From Bacteroidales bacterium UBA6828 (GTDB lineage Bacteria > Bacteroidota > Bacteroidia > Bacteroidales > Paludibacteraceae): DNA of 59,471 bases. The DNA is taken from assembly GCA_002452095.1 (NCBI GenBank), contig DKEG01000009.1, forward strand, positions 33,142 to 92,612, written 5' to 3'. Position numbers and translations under genes: made by a program. This document shows, piece by piece, positions 16,135 through 24,026 of the stretch. How positions within the stretch are numbered: the first letter of the stretch is position 1; each line of letters opens with the position of its first letter. Under the pieces are notes generated by a model. The model had not been told where the DNA came from. It searched no databases and saw only the letters and a program-made list of their open reading frames with translations.

Positions 16135-17484
16135 TCAGTCGCCGATATAAGCGCGTACGCAACGGAAGCCGATGTACGGACGGCTCTCATATTGATATTC
16201 GTAGGAGCGGACACCGCACTGGAGGAAGTAACTGATGTCTTTCCAACTGCCACCTTTGATGACCTTGCGTTTAAGAATGTCCGGATCGGACTTGCGTGCC
16301 ATATAGGAATAGTCGGGATTGAGGTCGTGTACCGTAGTGTTGGAAGATGTCTGATAAGCACTATTGGTCCATTCCGCCACGTTTCCTGCCATATCAAACA
16401 ATCCGAAATCGTTAGGACGGTACTGTGCCACCTTGGTGGTGGTGGTGCCGGTATCGTCGTTATATGCTCCACGGTAGGGCTTGAAGTTGGCAAGGAAGCA
16501 CCCTTTGCCGTCGCGTGCATAGTTGTTGCCCCACGGATACATAGCCATCTTGCGTCCGCCGCGTGCAGCGTATTCCCATTGTGCCTCGGTAGGCAGGCGG
16601 TATTCTTGTGCGGGGATGTCACTATGCGAGTTGAAGAGCATTGTACGCCAGTTGCAGAACGCATGTGCCTGCTCCCACGTAACACCGACAACAGGATATT
16701 CGGCATACCCCGGGTGCGAGAAATACATATGGAGCATAGGGTCGTTGAACGAGAATTGGAAATCGCGACGCCATACCAATGTATCGGGATAGATACAGAT
16801 GATCTTCTTGGTAAGCAGGTCGTTCGGTTCGCGCAAAGGACGGATGATGGTGCTATCCAAGATTCCGCCGTTTTCGTCCACCCAGAAAGTGTCCACACGA
16901 ACAGACGCTCCCTCCGGGTAACGGCTGGTAGCAACGTCAAACTTGTTGCGCTGGAGCACAGCCTCGTCGTAGTTTACCCATTGGTAACGATAGTGCAGGA
17001 AATTGGTTTTCATTGTCCTGCCATCAGAATAGTACATTGGTGCCAGGGCATCTATGATGTCTTCATCCTTGCTATCCCAAGGTATCTTTTTGCGCCAGTT
17101 GAGAGAGAAATTCTCCTCGTCAAAGTCCTCATCCTTTGGTTGAACGGCAAAATCAGTCATACCGGCAGCCACGAGATAGGTCATAGCGATAGAGTCGCGC
17201 ACCCAATGGACGAACTGCATATATTCGTTGTTGGTAATCTCTGTTTCGTCCATCCAGAAAGCCTCTACGGTAGCCATCATAATGTTGTCCTGCTGTTCAA
17301 ACACAGCGGATTGCGTATTGGTACCCATCATAAAAGACCCCTTTTTGATAAACACCATACCGTAGGGGTTTGCCTCCTTGAAGTTTCCCGGGTTGCGCGC
17401 ACCTACCAACTCACCGGCCGGCTTATTGCAACTTGCCAACGCGATGGTCAGTACAACCAATGGAAGAATCTTTGTCAGTTTCAT
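16135..17484 (-). CDS. gldK: T9SS ring lipoprotein GldK/PorK
   Basis: 449 residues. The lipoprotein signal MKLTKILPLVVLTIALASC places the acylated Cys at 19. The rest is an FGE-sulfatase (SUMF1-like) fold: MVFIKKGSFMMGT, EYRLPTEAQWEYAARGG, GNVAEWTNSAY and PYIGFRCV. GldK with GldN builds the outer-membrane-associated T9SS ring. No sulfatase-activating role is implied; the fold has been co-opted. Upstream, the gap to porP holds an 11-bp array (17556-17588). Confidence 0.95.
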   Translation of the reverse strand: MKLTKILPLVVLTIALASCNKPAGELVGARNPGNFKEANPYGMVFIKKGSFMMGTNTQSAVFEQQDNIMMATVEAFWMDETEITNNEYMQFVHWVRDSIAMTYLVAAGMTDFAVQPKDEDFDEENFSLNWRKKIPWDSKDEDIIDALAPMYYSDGRTMKTNFLHYRYQWVNYDEAVLQRNKFDVATSRYPEGASVRVDTFWVDENGGILDSTIIRPLREPNDLLTKKIICIYPDTLVWRRDFQFSFNDPMLHMYFSHPGYAEYPVVGVTWEQAHAFCNWRTMLFNSHSDIPAQEYRLPTEAQWEYAARGGRKMAMYPWGNNYARDGKGCFLANFKPYRGAYNDDTGTTTTKVAQYRPNDFGLFDMAGNVAEWTNSAYQTSSNTTVHDLNPDYSYMARKSDPDILKRKVIKGGSWKDISYFLQCGVRSYEYQYESRPYIGFRCVRAYIGD

Positions 17485-17555
17485 ATTGTATGTTAAGTAT
17501 TTATTTCTTAAATAAGTTTTATAAAATGTGTTTTTATAGTCCTCAAAAAATCGCC

Positions 17556-17599
17556 TATCCTATGCGTATCCTATGCGCATCCTATAACGATTTAGAGGT
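17556..17599. repeat. 11-bp tandem array plus conserved flank, copy 1
   Basis: Units TATCCTATGCG, TATCCTATGCG and CATCCTATAAC, then GATTTAGAGGT. The same 44 bp recur with one mismatch at 34508-34551 upstream of nqrA. Here the end of the repeat covers the stop codon of porP (17592-17594), so the repeat forms the last codons of that gene. Confidence 0.88.
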
Positions 17600-18572
17600 A
17601 GCGGACACTTTTATATTTATTAGTACGTTTGGGTTTCAGGATATCAAATCCGTATGCCAGATAGATTTCGTGCGAACCATAACTCTCAAGCAGCAGTTTG
17701 CCGGTAGGGAGTTCGCAACTATATCCCAACTGCAACCCTGATATGATGTCAATATTCACCAGTATATTCACGCTTCCCGCAATACGGTAGCCCAATCCCC
17801 AACGATACCGATCTTTATATTCGCATAGCAATGTGGCATTCAGATCCCATGATCGGAAATCGGACATCAGCATCGCACTCGGCTTGAGTTGCCACTCCCG
17901 ATGGTCTTTGAAGCGGTAGTTGTAGCCTCCCGCTACGTACATCGTTCCGCACAGATGCAGGGTGGAGTGGTCGTCCCAATTGATTTTCGGTTGTGTGAGG
18001 TGGCTGTAACTGCCTCCGACCCACCAAGTGGAGGTGGAGTAGTAGATGCCGAGCCCCATATCGAAAGACATCCCCGATTTGCTCCCCTTGGGTATTACCT
18101 CGTCGGTCTGGTCGAAATAGTCGGAACCGCTCAAGTCTTTCAGGTTTACGCTGTCTCCCTTAAAACCGACGTTGATAAATCCCAAGTCTATGCCAAAACT
18201 CAAATAGCCTTTTCCTAATTTCTGCCGGTAGGCATACTGTACGTAGAATGCCTGGTTGGTAAACAAACCATATCGGTCGTTTAGGAAGCGTACGCCTGCA
18301 CCGTGCCGGGTTTTGCCTATTACAAAGGGCGAAGTGAATGAAAACCAAGTGGTCATCGGAGCATTCGTGATATCCACGTACTGCATACGGTGCATACCTG
18401 CCACTTTCATCAGGTCGCCTTCTCCCGCCGCTGCGGGATTATAGGCTGTAGGCAAATACATATATTGTCCTATTTGGGGGTCAAATTGCGCACGCACAAC
18501 GATGGCAGCAACGACCATCAAACACAGAACAATATACCTTTTCACATTTCTATTCCCTGTATGATTACTCAA
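17592..18572 (-). CDS. porP: PorP/SprF-family outer-membrane protein
   Basis: 326 residues. A type IX-associated beta-barrel: signal peptide (VKRYIVLCLMVVAAIVVRA), then the family's mature N-terminus AQFDPQIGQYMYLPTAYNPAAAG. Alternating beta strands run to the aromatic-rich C-terminus. PorP/SprF proteins work with the GldKLMN core and with SprE/PorE at the outer membrane. The start is uncertain: a TTG at 18572 overlaps the TGA of the DUF2795 gene, and a GTG at 18545 would place the signal peptide directly at the N-terminus. It heads the gldKLMN block. Confidence 0.9.
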   Translation of the reverse strand: MSNHTGNRNVKRYIVLCLMVVAAIVVRAQFDPQIGQYMYLPTAYNPAAAGEGDLMKVAGMHRMQYVDITNAPMTTWFSFTSPFVIGKTRHGAGVRFLNDRYGLFTNQAFYVQYAYRQKLGKGYLSFGIDLGFINVGFKGDSVNLKDLSGSDYFDQTDEVIPKGSKSGMSFDMGLGIYYSTSTWWVGGSYSHLTQPKINWDDHSTLHLCGTMYVAGGYNYRFKDHREWQLKPSAMLMSDFRSWDLNATLLCEYKDRYRWGLGYRIAGSVNILVNIDIISGLQLGYSCELPTGKLLLESYGSHEIYLAYGFDILKPKRTNKYKSVRYL

Positions 18573-18796
18573 TACTCGTCTTCGTTAAAGAAGAAATCCT
18601 CGTCGTTGGTCGGGTAGTCGGGCCAGATGTCCAGGATGCTATCGTATATTTCCTCATCATCGTCTTCCAATTCCTGAAGATTTTCAATAACTTCCATAGG
18701 TGCACCAATGCGGTTGGCATAGTCCAACAACTCATCTTTGGTAGCAGGCCAAGGTGCATCCTCTAATTTTGATGCTAACTCTAACGTCCAATACAT
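18569..18796 (-). CDS. DUF2795 small acidic protein
   Basis: 75 residues beginning MYWTLELASKLEDAPWPATK, with DELLDYANRIGAP and an acidic C-terminus including DIWPDYPT and EDFFFNEDEY. This is a widespread Bacteroidetes DUF2795 protein of unknown function. It is the first gene after the promoter at 18928 and overlaps porP, so it appears to belong to the same transcript as the T9SS genes. Confidence 0.85.
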   Translation of the reverse strand: MYWTLELASKLEDAPWPATKDELLDYANRIGAPMEVIENLQELEDDDEEIYDSILDIWPDYPTNDEDFFFNEDEY

Positions 18797-18872
18797 AATT
18801 TTTCGCCAAAAGTTATAAGTTATTATTTATTCTCAACAAACTGATTGTCAGTATGATACAAATCAAGAAAAC

Positions 18873-18907
18873 GCCGTGTGAACACGGCTGCATACCCAAA
18901 ACGGGTA
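18873..18907 (-). promoter_or_regulatory. Two hairpins in the leader of the DUF2795-porP-gldKLMN operon
   Basis: Downstream of the promoter at 18928 the minus-strand leader contains TACCCGTTTTGGGTA and then GCCGTGTTCACACGGC followed by GTTTTCTT. The second resembles a weak terminator. They could instead mark the end of an upstream transcript from 19035, but they lie after a good promoter, so attenuation of the T9SS operon is possible. Confidence 0.5.
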
Positions 18908-18927
18908 TATTTCCTCGAAATTATCGT

Positions 18928-18959
18928 GCAAAAGTAGTAAAAACTTTCGGTCTGTGCAA
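18928..18959 (-). promoter_or_regulatory. Promoter of the DUF2795-porP-gldKLMN operon
   Basis: Minus strand TTGC, 19 nt, then TACTTTTGC. The leader to the first start codon is about 125 nt. Confidence 0.7.
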
Positions 18960-19034
18960 GAAAATTCTGCAACATTTCACATTTTTCGGCATTTTATTGC
19001 GCTCATTATTTGACACAACGGCGTAAAAACGGAT

Positions 19035-19562
19035 TTACTTCTGCCAAATTGCCATTTCAATATGCTCTTTCTCGCCCACGGTGCGTGCCAAAACAAAAAA
19101 ATAATCACTCAGTCGGTTGATGAACCGGCATTCGTCGGGGCGTGGGTGGTCGATAGCCACCATCTGTCGTTCCAGCCGTCGTGTGGTGGTGCGGCAGATA
19201 TGGCATCGTGCCACGATTTCGCTTCCGGCTGGCAGAATGAATGCACGCAATGGCGGGAGGAGGGTTTGCATATCGTCGATCCATAGTTCCAACTGCCGTG
19301 TATCATCTGCGGTGAGCCATTCTCCCGGGGCTTGGCTGAGTGAGGCTCCGAGGTTGAACAGTTTGTTTTGAATCCAAAGGAGTTGTGTATCCCAAGCGGC
19401 GCACTCGGGGGATTGCGCAATGGCAGCACGGAGCATACCAACCCATACATTCAGTTCGTCTGCTGTGCCATAGGTTTCGAGGCGCGGATCCGCTTTGCTT
19501 ACCCGACGGTTGTCAGCCAGCGATGTCTGTCCGGCATCGCCGGTTTTGGTATAGATACTCAT
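19035..19562 (-). CDS. Cob(I)yrinic acid a,c-diamide adenosyltransferase (PduO type)
   Basis: 175 residues. Transfers the 5'-deoxyadenosyl group of ATP to cobalt in corrinoids, making adenosylcobalamin. Motifs: N-terminal YTKTGDAGQTSL, GTADELNVWVG, CRTTTRRLERQMV and INRLSDYFFVLART, all of the PduO-type fold. Full length. It overlaps the upstream methyltransferase gene by 4 bp. No other cobalamin gene is nearby; such isolated ATR genes usually serve salvage of exogenous cobalamin. Confidence 0.93.
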   Translation of the reverse strand: MSIYTKTGDAGQTSLADNRRVSKADPRLETYGTADELNVWVGMLRAAIAQSPECAAWDTQLLWIQNKLFNLGASLSQAPGEWLTADDTRQLELWIDDMQTLLPPLRAFILPAGSEIVARCHICRTTTRRLERQMVAIDHPRPDECRFINRLSDYFFVLARTVGEKEHIEMAIWQK

Positions 19563-20371
19563 AGACGTAGGGTGTAATTTTTGTGTAAATAATGCGGGTC
19601 GAAGAATACGATACCTGCGTTCCGGATGTCCATAGTGGAACTAACCATAGGGTGTCGGCAAATCTGTAACCACGCCTTGTGCATTTGTGGCGAATAGTGG
19701 ATGTCGTCAATAATAAAAACGCTCTTCTCATTTGTCTGCCGTGCCAGATATTCAAAATATCGCAATGTTGCTTCTTCCGTGTGGTTGGCATCGATGTAGG
19801 CGATGTCAATACTCTCGCGCATATAATTATATAATGTGTCGTTGATGTTTCCCTCTATGAGGTGGATATTGTTCAGGTTGAGTTTTGACCAGTTGCGACG
19901 GGCGATGTCCGCCACTGCGGGCGAGCCCTCGAAAGTGGTGATACGGTTGCGGGAGTCGGGAGCCGCCAGATAGGCGGTGGTGATGCCGAGCGATGTGCCG
20001 AGTTCGACTATCTCCAACGGGCGTTGTGCCTCATGTCCGATGTGGGCGATCCACTTAAAGAGCAGTTGCCCGACCCGCGGGGATTCGAGACTTGTGCGGG
20101 CGATGTGGGCTATAGTGCGCCGGTAAACAGAGCCTTTGGTGTCGGCACCCGTACCGAAATCCGTTATCTCGATGGTTTGGTCGGTATGCAGCATAGCCTG
20201 CCGGCGTTTCTCTATGGGGGTGAAGCAGTAGTAGGCATTGGTGTCGTACATCAGCATACGCACCAAATAGAATAGATAGGGCGAATGAATACCCTCGCCG
20301 CCTGTGTTCCATGCGGTGAGATAGTGGTGCAGGTATGCGCCGATGCGATAAAGAGTGTCTTTCATCTGCAT
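19559..20371 (-). CDS. Class I SAM-dependent methyltransferase (O-methyltransferase-like)
   Basis: 270 residues from the start at 20371. Rossmann-type MTase motifs: IVELGTSLGITTAYLA (motif I), then RITTFEGSPAVADIARRNW, DIAYIDANHTEEATLRYFEYL and SVFIIDDIHYSPQM (motif IV-like). The substrate is unknown; bacteroidal homologues are only annotated as methyltransferases. The start codon lies about 8 bp after the promoter -7 element (20379-20387), so the mRNA is practically leaderless. The frame is open 17 codons further upstream, but those would lie before the transcription start. Confidence 0.85.
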   Translation of the reverse strand: MQMKDTLYRIGAYLHHYLTAWNTGGEGIHSPYLFYLVRMLMYDTNAYYCFTPIEKRRQAMLHTDQTIEITDFGTGADTKGSVYRRTIAHIARTSLESPRVGQLLFKWIAHIGHEAQRPLEIVELGTSLGITTAYLAAPDSRNRITTFEGSPAVADIARRNWSKLNLNNIHLIEGNINDTLYNYMRESIDIAYIDANHTEEATLRYFEYLARQTNEKSVFIIDDIHYSPQMHKAWLQICRHPMVSSTMDIRNAGIVFFDPHYLHKNYTLRL

Positions 20372-20378
20372 TATGCCC

Positions 20379-20410
20379 GCAAAGATACACGTTTTTTTCG
20401 GAATGTGCAA
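20379..20410 (-). promoter_or_regulatory. Promoter of the methyltransferase-adenosyltransferase pair
   Basis: Minus strand TTGC, 19 nt, TATCTTTGC. The first ATG follows at 20371, leaving almost no leader. Divergent from the promoter at 20431. Confidence 0.75.
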
Positions 20411-20430
20411 GCAAAATGGCAATTTTCGTC

Positions 20431-20461
20431 TTGTGTAAATCAGAAATTAGTTGTAACTTTG
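20431..20461 (+). promoter_or_regulatory. Promoter of the TPM-lemA genes
   Basis: TTGT, 19 nt, TAACTTTG. About 25 bp upstream of the start codon at 20486. Confidence 0.7.
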
Positions 20462-20469
20462 TCGGCAAA

Positions 20470-20545
20470 AATAACATTACGCATTATGTATTACACATCG
20501 TATACCCGATTACGCATTACGCATTACGCATTATGTATTATAGGG
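20470..20545. repeat. ATTACGC micro-repeats forming the start of the TPM gene
   Basis: Repeated ATTACGC / ATTATGTATTA units run from the 5' leader into the coding sequence. The first about 17 codons of the TPM gene (signal peptide n-region: TRLRITHYAL) are made of these repeats. Confidence 0.7.
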
Positions 20546-21499
20546 TTGTTTCTGCCATTGTTGGTATGGGGCAAGACGTATAGTCCGAAGGATGTGCCCG
20601 ACCCGAAAAAGAGCGGACAGTGGGAGTATGTGAGCAACCCCGACGGTATCATCGGTGAGGAAGATGTGGTGTACCTGAACAAGTGCGCCCGCATGCTGGA
20701 AGAAAAGACCCAAGCCGAAATGGCAGTGGTGGCGATACAGAGTATCGGCGATCAGGATATGTTTGACTTTACCTATCAGTTGTTTCAACTGTGGGGTGTC
20801 GGCAAGGAGGGCAAGAATACCGGTGTACTGGTATGCTTTGTACTGGATTCGCACGACATACGTATTATGACGGGGCAGGGTATCGAGGGGGTGCTGCCCG
20901 ATGCGGTGTGCAAACGGATTATCGAAGAGGATATGATTCCCTCGTTCCGCGAGGAGAAATACGGCGAGGGGTTGTGCCTCGGTGCGCTGCGGATTTACGA
21001 GAAATGCACATCGGGGGATGCTCCTGAGGAACTGCTCAATATGAAATCCGTTACCCGCCGCAACAAGGTGCAGCAGGAGGAAGAACCATCGTGGTTGGGT
21101 TCGCTGATTGGCGGAAAAGTAAAAGAGGTGGTGCGGGAGATTCTCTTTGTTTTTTTAGTTATTATTGTACTTATTGCCCTTTCCTGTTGGGCTGTCTATC
21201 ACTCCCATAAATGTCCGAAATGCGGCAGACACACGCTCAGCACCCGCCAGAAGACGCTTGTCGCCGCCACGTATGCGGCAACGGGGGTGGGTTTGACTAT
21301 CAAGAGTTGCAAGCACTGCGGCTACAAGCACGAGGAGAGATTTACCATCCCGAAACTGACCAAGACCACCACCTACACGGGCGGCGGGCATTATGGTGGC
21401 GGACACCACCATAGCAGCGGCAGTTCGTTTGGCGGCTTCGGCGGTGGCAGTTGGGGCGGCGGCAGCACGATGGGTGGCGGTGCCGGGGGTAAGTGGTGA
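20486..21499 (+). CDS. TPM-domain membrane protein
   Basis: 337 residues. Signal peptide about 1-30; TPM (TLP18.3/Psb32/MOLO-1) domain about 55-170 with DGIIGEEDVVYLN, QAEMAVVAI, DSHDIRIMTGQGIEGVLPD and GLCLGALRIYE. A membrane helix follows at about 212-235, then a zinc-ribbon-like segment with paired CxxC (CPKCGRHT, CKHCGYK) and a Gly/Ser/His-rich tail ending GGGAGGKW. TPM proteins occur with LemA in many bacteria, as here, and are linked to envelope processes; the precise function is unknown. The N-terminus is built from genomic micro-repeats, so the signal peptide is unusually rich in Arg, Thr and Tyr. Confidence 0.85.
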   Translation: MYYTSYTRLRITHYALCIIGLFLPLLVWGKTYSPKDVPDPKKSGQWEYVSNPDGIIGEEDVVYLNKCARMLEEKTQAEMAVVAIQSIGDQDMFDFTYQLFQLWGVGKEGKNTGVLVCFVLDSHDIRIMTGQGIEGVLPDAVCKRIIEEDMIPSFREEKYGEGLCLGALRIYEKCTSGDAPEELLNMKSVTRRNKVQQEEEPSWLGSLIGGKVKEVVREILFVFLVIIVLIALSCWAVYHSHKCPKCGRHTLSTRQKTLVAATYAATGVGLTIKSCKHCGYKHEERFTIPKLTKTTTYTGGGHYGGGHHHSSGSSFGGFGGGSWGGGSTMGGGAGGKW

Positions 21500-21545
21500 T
21501 GTTTCTATTCTGAAGATTTGCCGTTCATTGTCTATTGCAAAGTCC

Positions 21546-21578
21546 GGTGGATGTCGGGTGGATGTCGGGTGGATAGCC
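21546..21578. repeat. 11-bp tandem array (3 units)
   Basis: GGTGGATGTCG twice and GGTGGATAGCC. Its complement (TATCCACC, CATCCACC) matches the array at 32842-32874. It lies in the 260-bp gap between the TPM gene and lemA. Confidence 0.85.
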
Positions 21579-21696
21579 TTTCCTCGGTTGGTAAAAATGC
21601 GGGGTAGGAGTGGCAAAATGAAGAAAAATGGGAAAAATGCGCAAGAGTACCAGCACAGACGAAAAAATTGTTGTATCTTTGTAGCAGTTTTTTTAA

Positions 21697-21759
21697 ATGC
21701 ACAATGCATAATGCACAATGCGTAATTTACAAATTTACAAACTTACAAATTTACAAATT
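21697..21759. repeat. AT-rich micro-repeats upstream of lemA
   Basis: Two kinds of micro-repeat in succession: AATGCACAATGCATAATG-like, then AATTTACAAACTTAC-like. The same two motifs are found inside murF-alr (43811-43843) and inside the PAP2 gene (28606-28648, complement). Confidence 0.7.
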
Positions 21760-22347
21760 ATGAAGAAACTTATTCCTTGGATTGTTGTATTAGCCGTAGT
21801 GGCACTGATTGGTATCTGGTTTGCGGGCGATTACAACGAGATGGTGAGCAAAGAAGAGAGTGTGGAAACATCGTGGGGCGATGTACAGACCTATTACCAG
21901 CGTCGTGCCGACCTGATTCCAAATCTGGTGAATACCGTCAAAGGCTATGCGGAACATGAGAACACCACTCTGCAGGAGGTAATAGAGGCGCGTGCAAAAG
22001 CCACTCAGATAACCGTTGACCCTGCGAATGCTACCCCCGAACAGTTGGCAGCATATCAGTCGGCGCAAGGCGAGTTGAGCCAAGCACTCGGGCGATTGAT
22101 GGCTATTTCGGAGGCATACCCTGACCTGAAAGCCAACACTAATTTCCGCGACTTGCAGGCACAACTGGAGGGAACGGAAAATCGTATTGCAGTGGCACGG
22201 CAGAACTACAACGAGAAAGTAAAAGATTTCAACACCTATATCCGCCGTTTTCCGAAAAACATCGTGGCATCGATATTCGGTTTTGAGAAAAAGAACTACT
22301 TTGAGGCGGATACTGCGGCAGCAAAGGCACCCGAGGTGAATTTTTGA
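21760..22347 (+). CDS. lemA: LemA family protein
   Basis: 195 residues. An N-terminal membrane helix (IPWIVVLAVVALIGIWFAG), then the all-helical LemA domain: YQRRADLIPNLVNTVKGYA, QLAAYQSAQGELSQALGRL and RNYNEKVKDFNTYIRRFPKN-like (here RQNYNEKVKDFN). It ends with FGFEKKNYFEAD. Started at MKKLIPW; an ATG 14 codons upstream lies in the micro-repeats. Function unknown; paired with the TPM protein. Confidence 0.93.
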   Translation: MKKLIPWIVVLAVVALIGIWFAGDYNEMVSKEESVETSWGDVQTYYQRRADLIPNLVNTVKGYAEHENTTLQEVIEARAKATQITVDPANATPEQLAAYQSAQGELSQALGRLMAISEAYPDLKANTNFRDLQAQLEGTENRIAVARQNYNEKVKDFNTYIRRFPKNIVASIFGFEKKNYFEADTAAAKAPEVNF

Positions 22348-22349
22348 TT

Positions 22350-22500
22350 ACGACAAAGAACGGAACGTGGAACAAAGAACAATGAATAAAGGACAAAGAA
22401 CAAAGAAAGAAATGACTTTGAGCCGGAAGTGTTTTGTCTTTTGTTCTTTAGTCTCGGGGGCGGTCTTTGTTCTTTAGCGGAACGAAGTGGAGCGGTCTGA
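22350..22500. repeat. AAAGAAC / GTTCTTT inverted micro-repeats upstream of hflX
   Basis: Several copies of ACAAAGAAC are followed after about 40 bp by TTTGTTCTTTAG copies, so the region folds into long hairpins. A related block (AAAGAACGTGGAACAAAGAA, then TTTGTTCTT) follows hflX at 23903-23990, so hflX is flanked by matching elements. Confidence 0.7.
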
Positions 22501-22506
22501 CAAGAA

Positions 22507-23889
22507 ATGATTGAGATAAAAGAAGAAACGGTGTATGCAGTGCTGGTGGGGTTGATTACCCCGGAGCAGTCGGAAGAACGCACCAAAGAGTATTTGGACG
22601 AGTTGGCTTTCTTGGCGGATACGAACCATATCGTACCCGTCAAGCGTTTTGTACAGCGTCTGGAGCAACCGAACACAAGTACCTACGTAGGTGAAGGCAA
22701 GTTGCAGGAGATAAAAGAGTATATAAACTCCCCCGCCCCCCTCAAAGAGGGGGTACAATCAGTACAGCCGTCGAGCCCCTCCTTTGGAGGGGTTGAGGAG
22801 GTCGGGACGAATCGTCGTGTTATCTCTGTCGTCATTTTCGATGACGAACTCTCGCCCCGCCAGTTGCGCAATATAGAGCGGGAACTGAACACGCTGCCCA
22901 ACGGCAAGATGGGGCAGGTACGGGTAATGGACAGGACGATTCTTATCTTGGAGATTTTTCTGCAACGGGCGCAGACCAGTTACGCCAAGACGCAGGTGGA
23001 GATGGCTCACCTGCAGTATATGCTTCCCCGACTGACCCGAATGTGGTCGCACCTTGACCGTCAGCGTGGTGGCGGCACAACGAGCCGTGGTATGGGTGAA
23101 ACCCAGATTGAGGCGGACAAGCGGATTATCGGTCAGCGTATTGCCCTGCTGCGCGAAGACCTGAGAAAGATAGACAAACAGATGGCGACCCAGCGGCAGA
23201 ACCGCGGCAAGATGGTGCGTGTGGCACTGGTGGGTTATACCAACGTGGGCAAATCGACGTTGATGAACCTGCTGAGCAAATCGGACGTGTTTGCCGAGAA
23301 CAAACTCTTTGCCACACTGGATACCACGGTGCGAAAGGTTACGATAGACAACCTGCCTTTCCTGTTGAGCGACACGGTGGGATTTATCCGCAAACTGCCG
23401 CACCACCTGGTGGAATCGTTCAAATCGACCTTGGACGAGGTGCGCGAGGCGGACTTGCTGATACACGTGGTGGACATCTCGCACCCGAACTTCGAGGAGC
23501 AGTATGAGGTGGTGGAAAAGACGATCAACGACCTGCTGACCCGCAAGGAGGTAGTGCAGGATGGCAAACCGTGGTCGGGCAAGAACAAAGAGAAGCACGT
23601 GGAGAAACGCGTGGCGGATATACCGCGTATCGTGGTTTTCAACAAGATAGATGCTTTTACCTACACGCCCAAAGAGGAGGACGATCTGACACCCGTGCGC
23701 CGAGAGAATATATCGCTTGAGGAGTTGCAACGGACATGGATGGCGAAACTGCAGGACGATTGTATCTTTATCTCGGCGAAGAACAAAGACAATATAGAGG
23801 CGTTGAAACAGTTGATGTACGACCGTATCAAGGCGATACACGTGAAACGGTACCCGTACAACGACTTTATCTTCCAGCGGTACGAATAG
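22507..23889 (+). CDS. hflX: GTPase HflX
   Basis: 460 residues. Ribosome-associated GTPase that splits stalled ribosomes. The N-terminal HflX domain includes NTSTYVGEGKL and VVIFDDELSPRQLRNIE; the glycine-rich loop is RLTRMWSHLDRQRGGG. The G domain has GYTNVGKSTLMN (G1), DTVGF (G3) and NKID (G4). Family members go directly from the first strand to FDDELSP; here residues about 74-100 are an extra segment (SPAPLKEGV, PSSPSFGGVEEVG) encoded by a pair of GC-rich palindromic repeats (22728-22806). The insertion keeps the frame and lies in a surface loop, so the enzyme may remain active. Confidence 0.96.
   Translation: MIEIKEETVYAVLVGLITPEQSEERTKEYLDELAFLADTNHIVPVKRFVQRLEQPNTSTYVGEGKLQEIKEYINSPAPLKEGVQSVQPSSPSFGGVEEVGTNRRVISVVIFDDELSPRQLRNIERELNTLPNGKMGQVRVMDRTILILEIFLQRAQTSYAKTQVEMAHLQYMLPRLTRMWSHLDRQRGGGTTSRGMGETQIEADKRIIGQRIALLREDLRKIDKQMATQRQNRGKMVRVALVGYTNVGKSTLMNLLSKSDVFAENKLFATLDTTVRKVTIDNLPFLLSDTVGFIRKLPHHLVESFKSTLDEVREADLLIHVVDISHPNFEEQYEVVEKTINDLLTRKEVVQDGKPWSGKNKEKHVEKRVADIPRIVVFNKIDAFTYTPKEEDDLTPVRRENISLEELQRTWMAKLQDDCIFISAKNKDNIEALKQLMYDRIKAIHVKRYPYNDFIFQRYE
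22728..22806. repeat. GC-rich palindromic repeat pair inside hflX
   Basis: Unit A (22728-22757) and unit B (22774-22806) in inverted arrangement, 16 bp apart. The unit sequences are nearly identical to those in polA at 1378-1407 and 1496-1528, but the spacers differ entirely. The block is read in frame in hflX. Confidence 0.9.
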
Positions 23890-23902
23890 GGGCGCTATTT
23901 TG

Positions 23903-23990
23903 GATAAAGAACGTGGAACAAAGAACGAAGAATAAAATGGTGTTGAACAGTCGAGAGTATTTTGTTCATTGTCTTTCAGCCTTTGTTCTT
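23903..23990. repeat. AAAGAAC micro-repeats downstream of hflX
   Basis: It matches the block at 22350-22500 (shared AAAGAACGTGGAACAAAGAA, with complementary TTTGTTCTT copies). It fills the hflX-pyrG gap. Confidence 0.6.
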
Positions 23991-24026
23991 AAGTCCTAAC
24001 AGGACGGTCAAATAACTAAATATACA

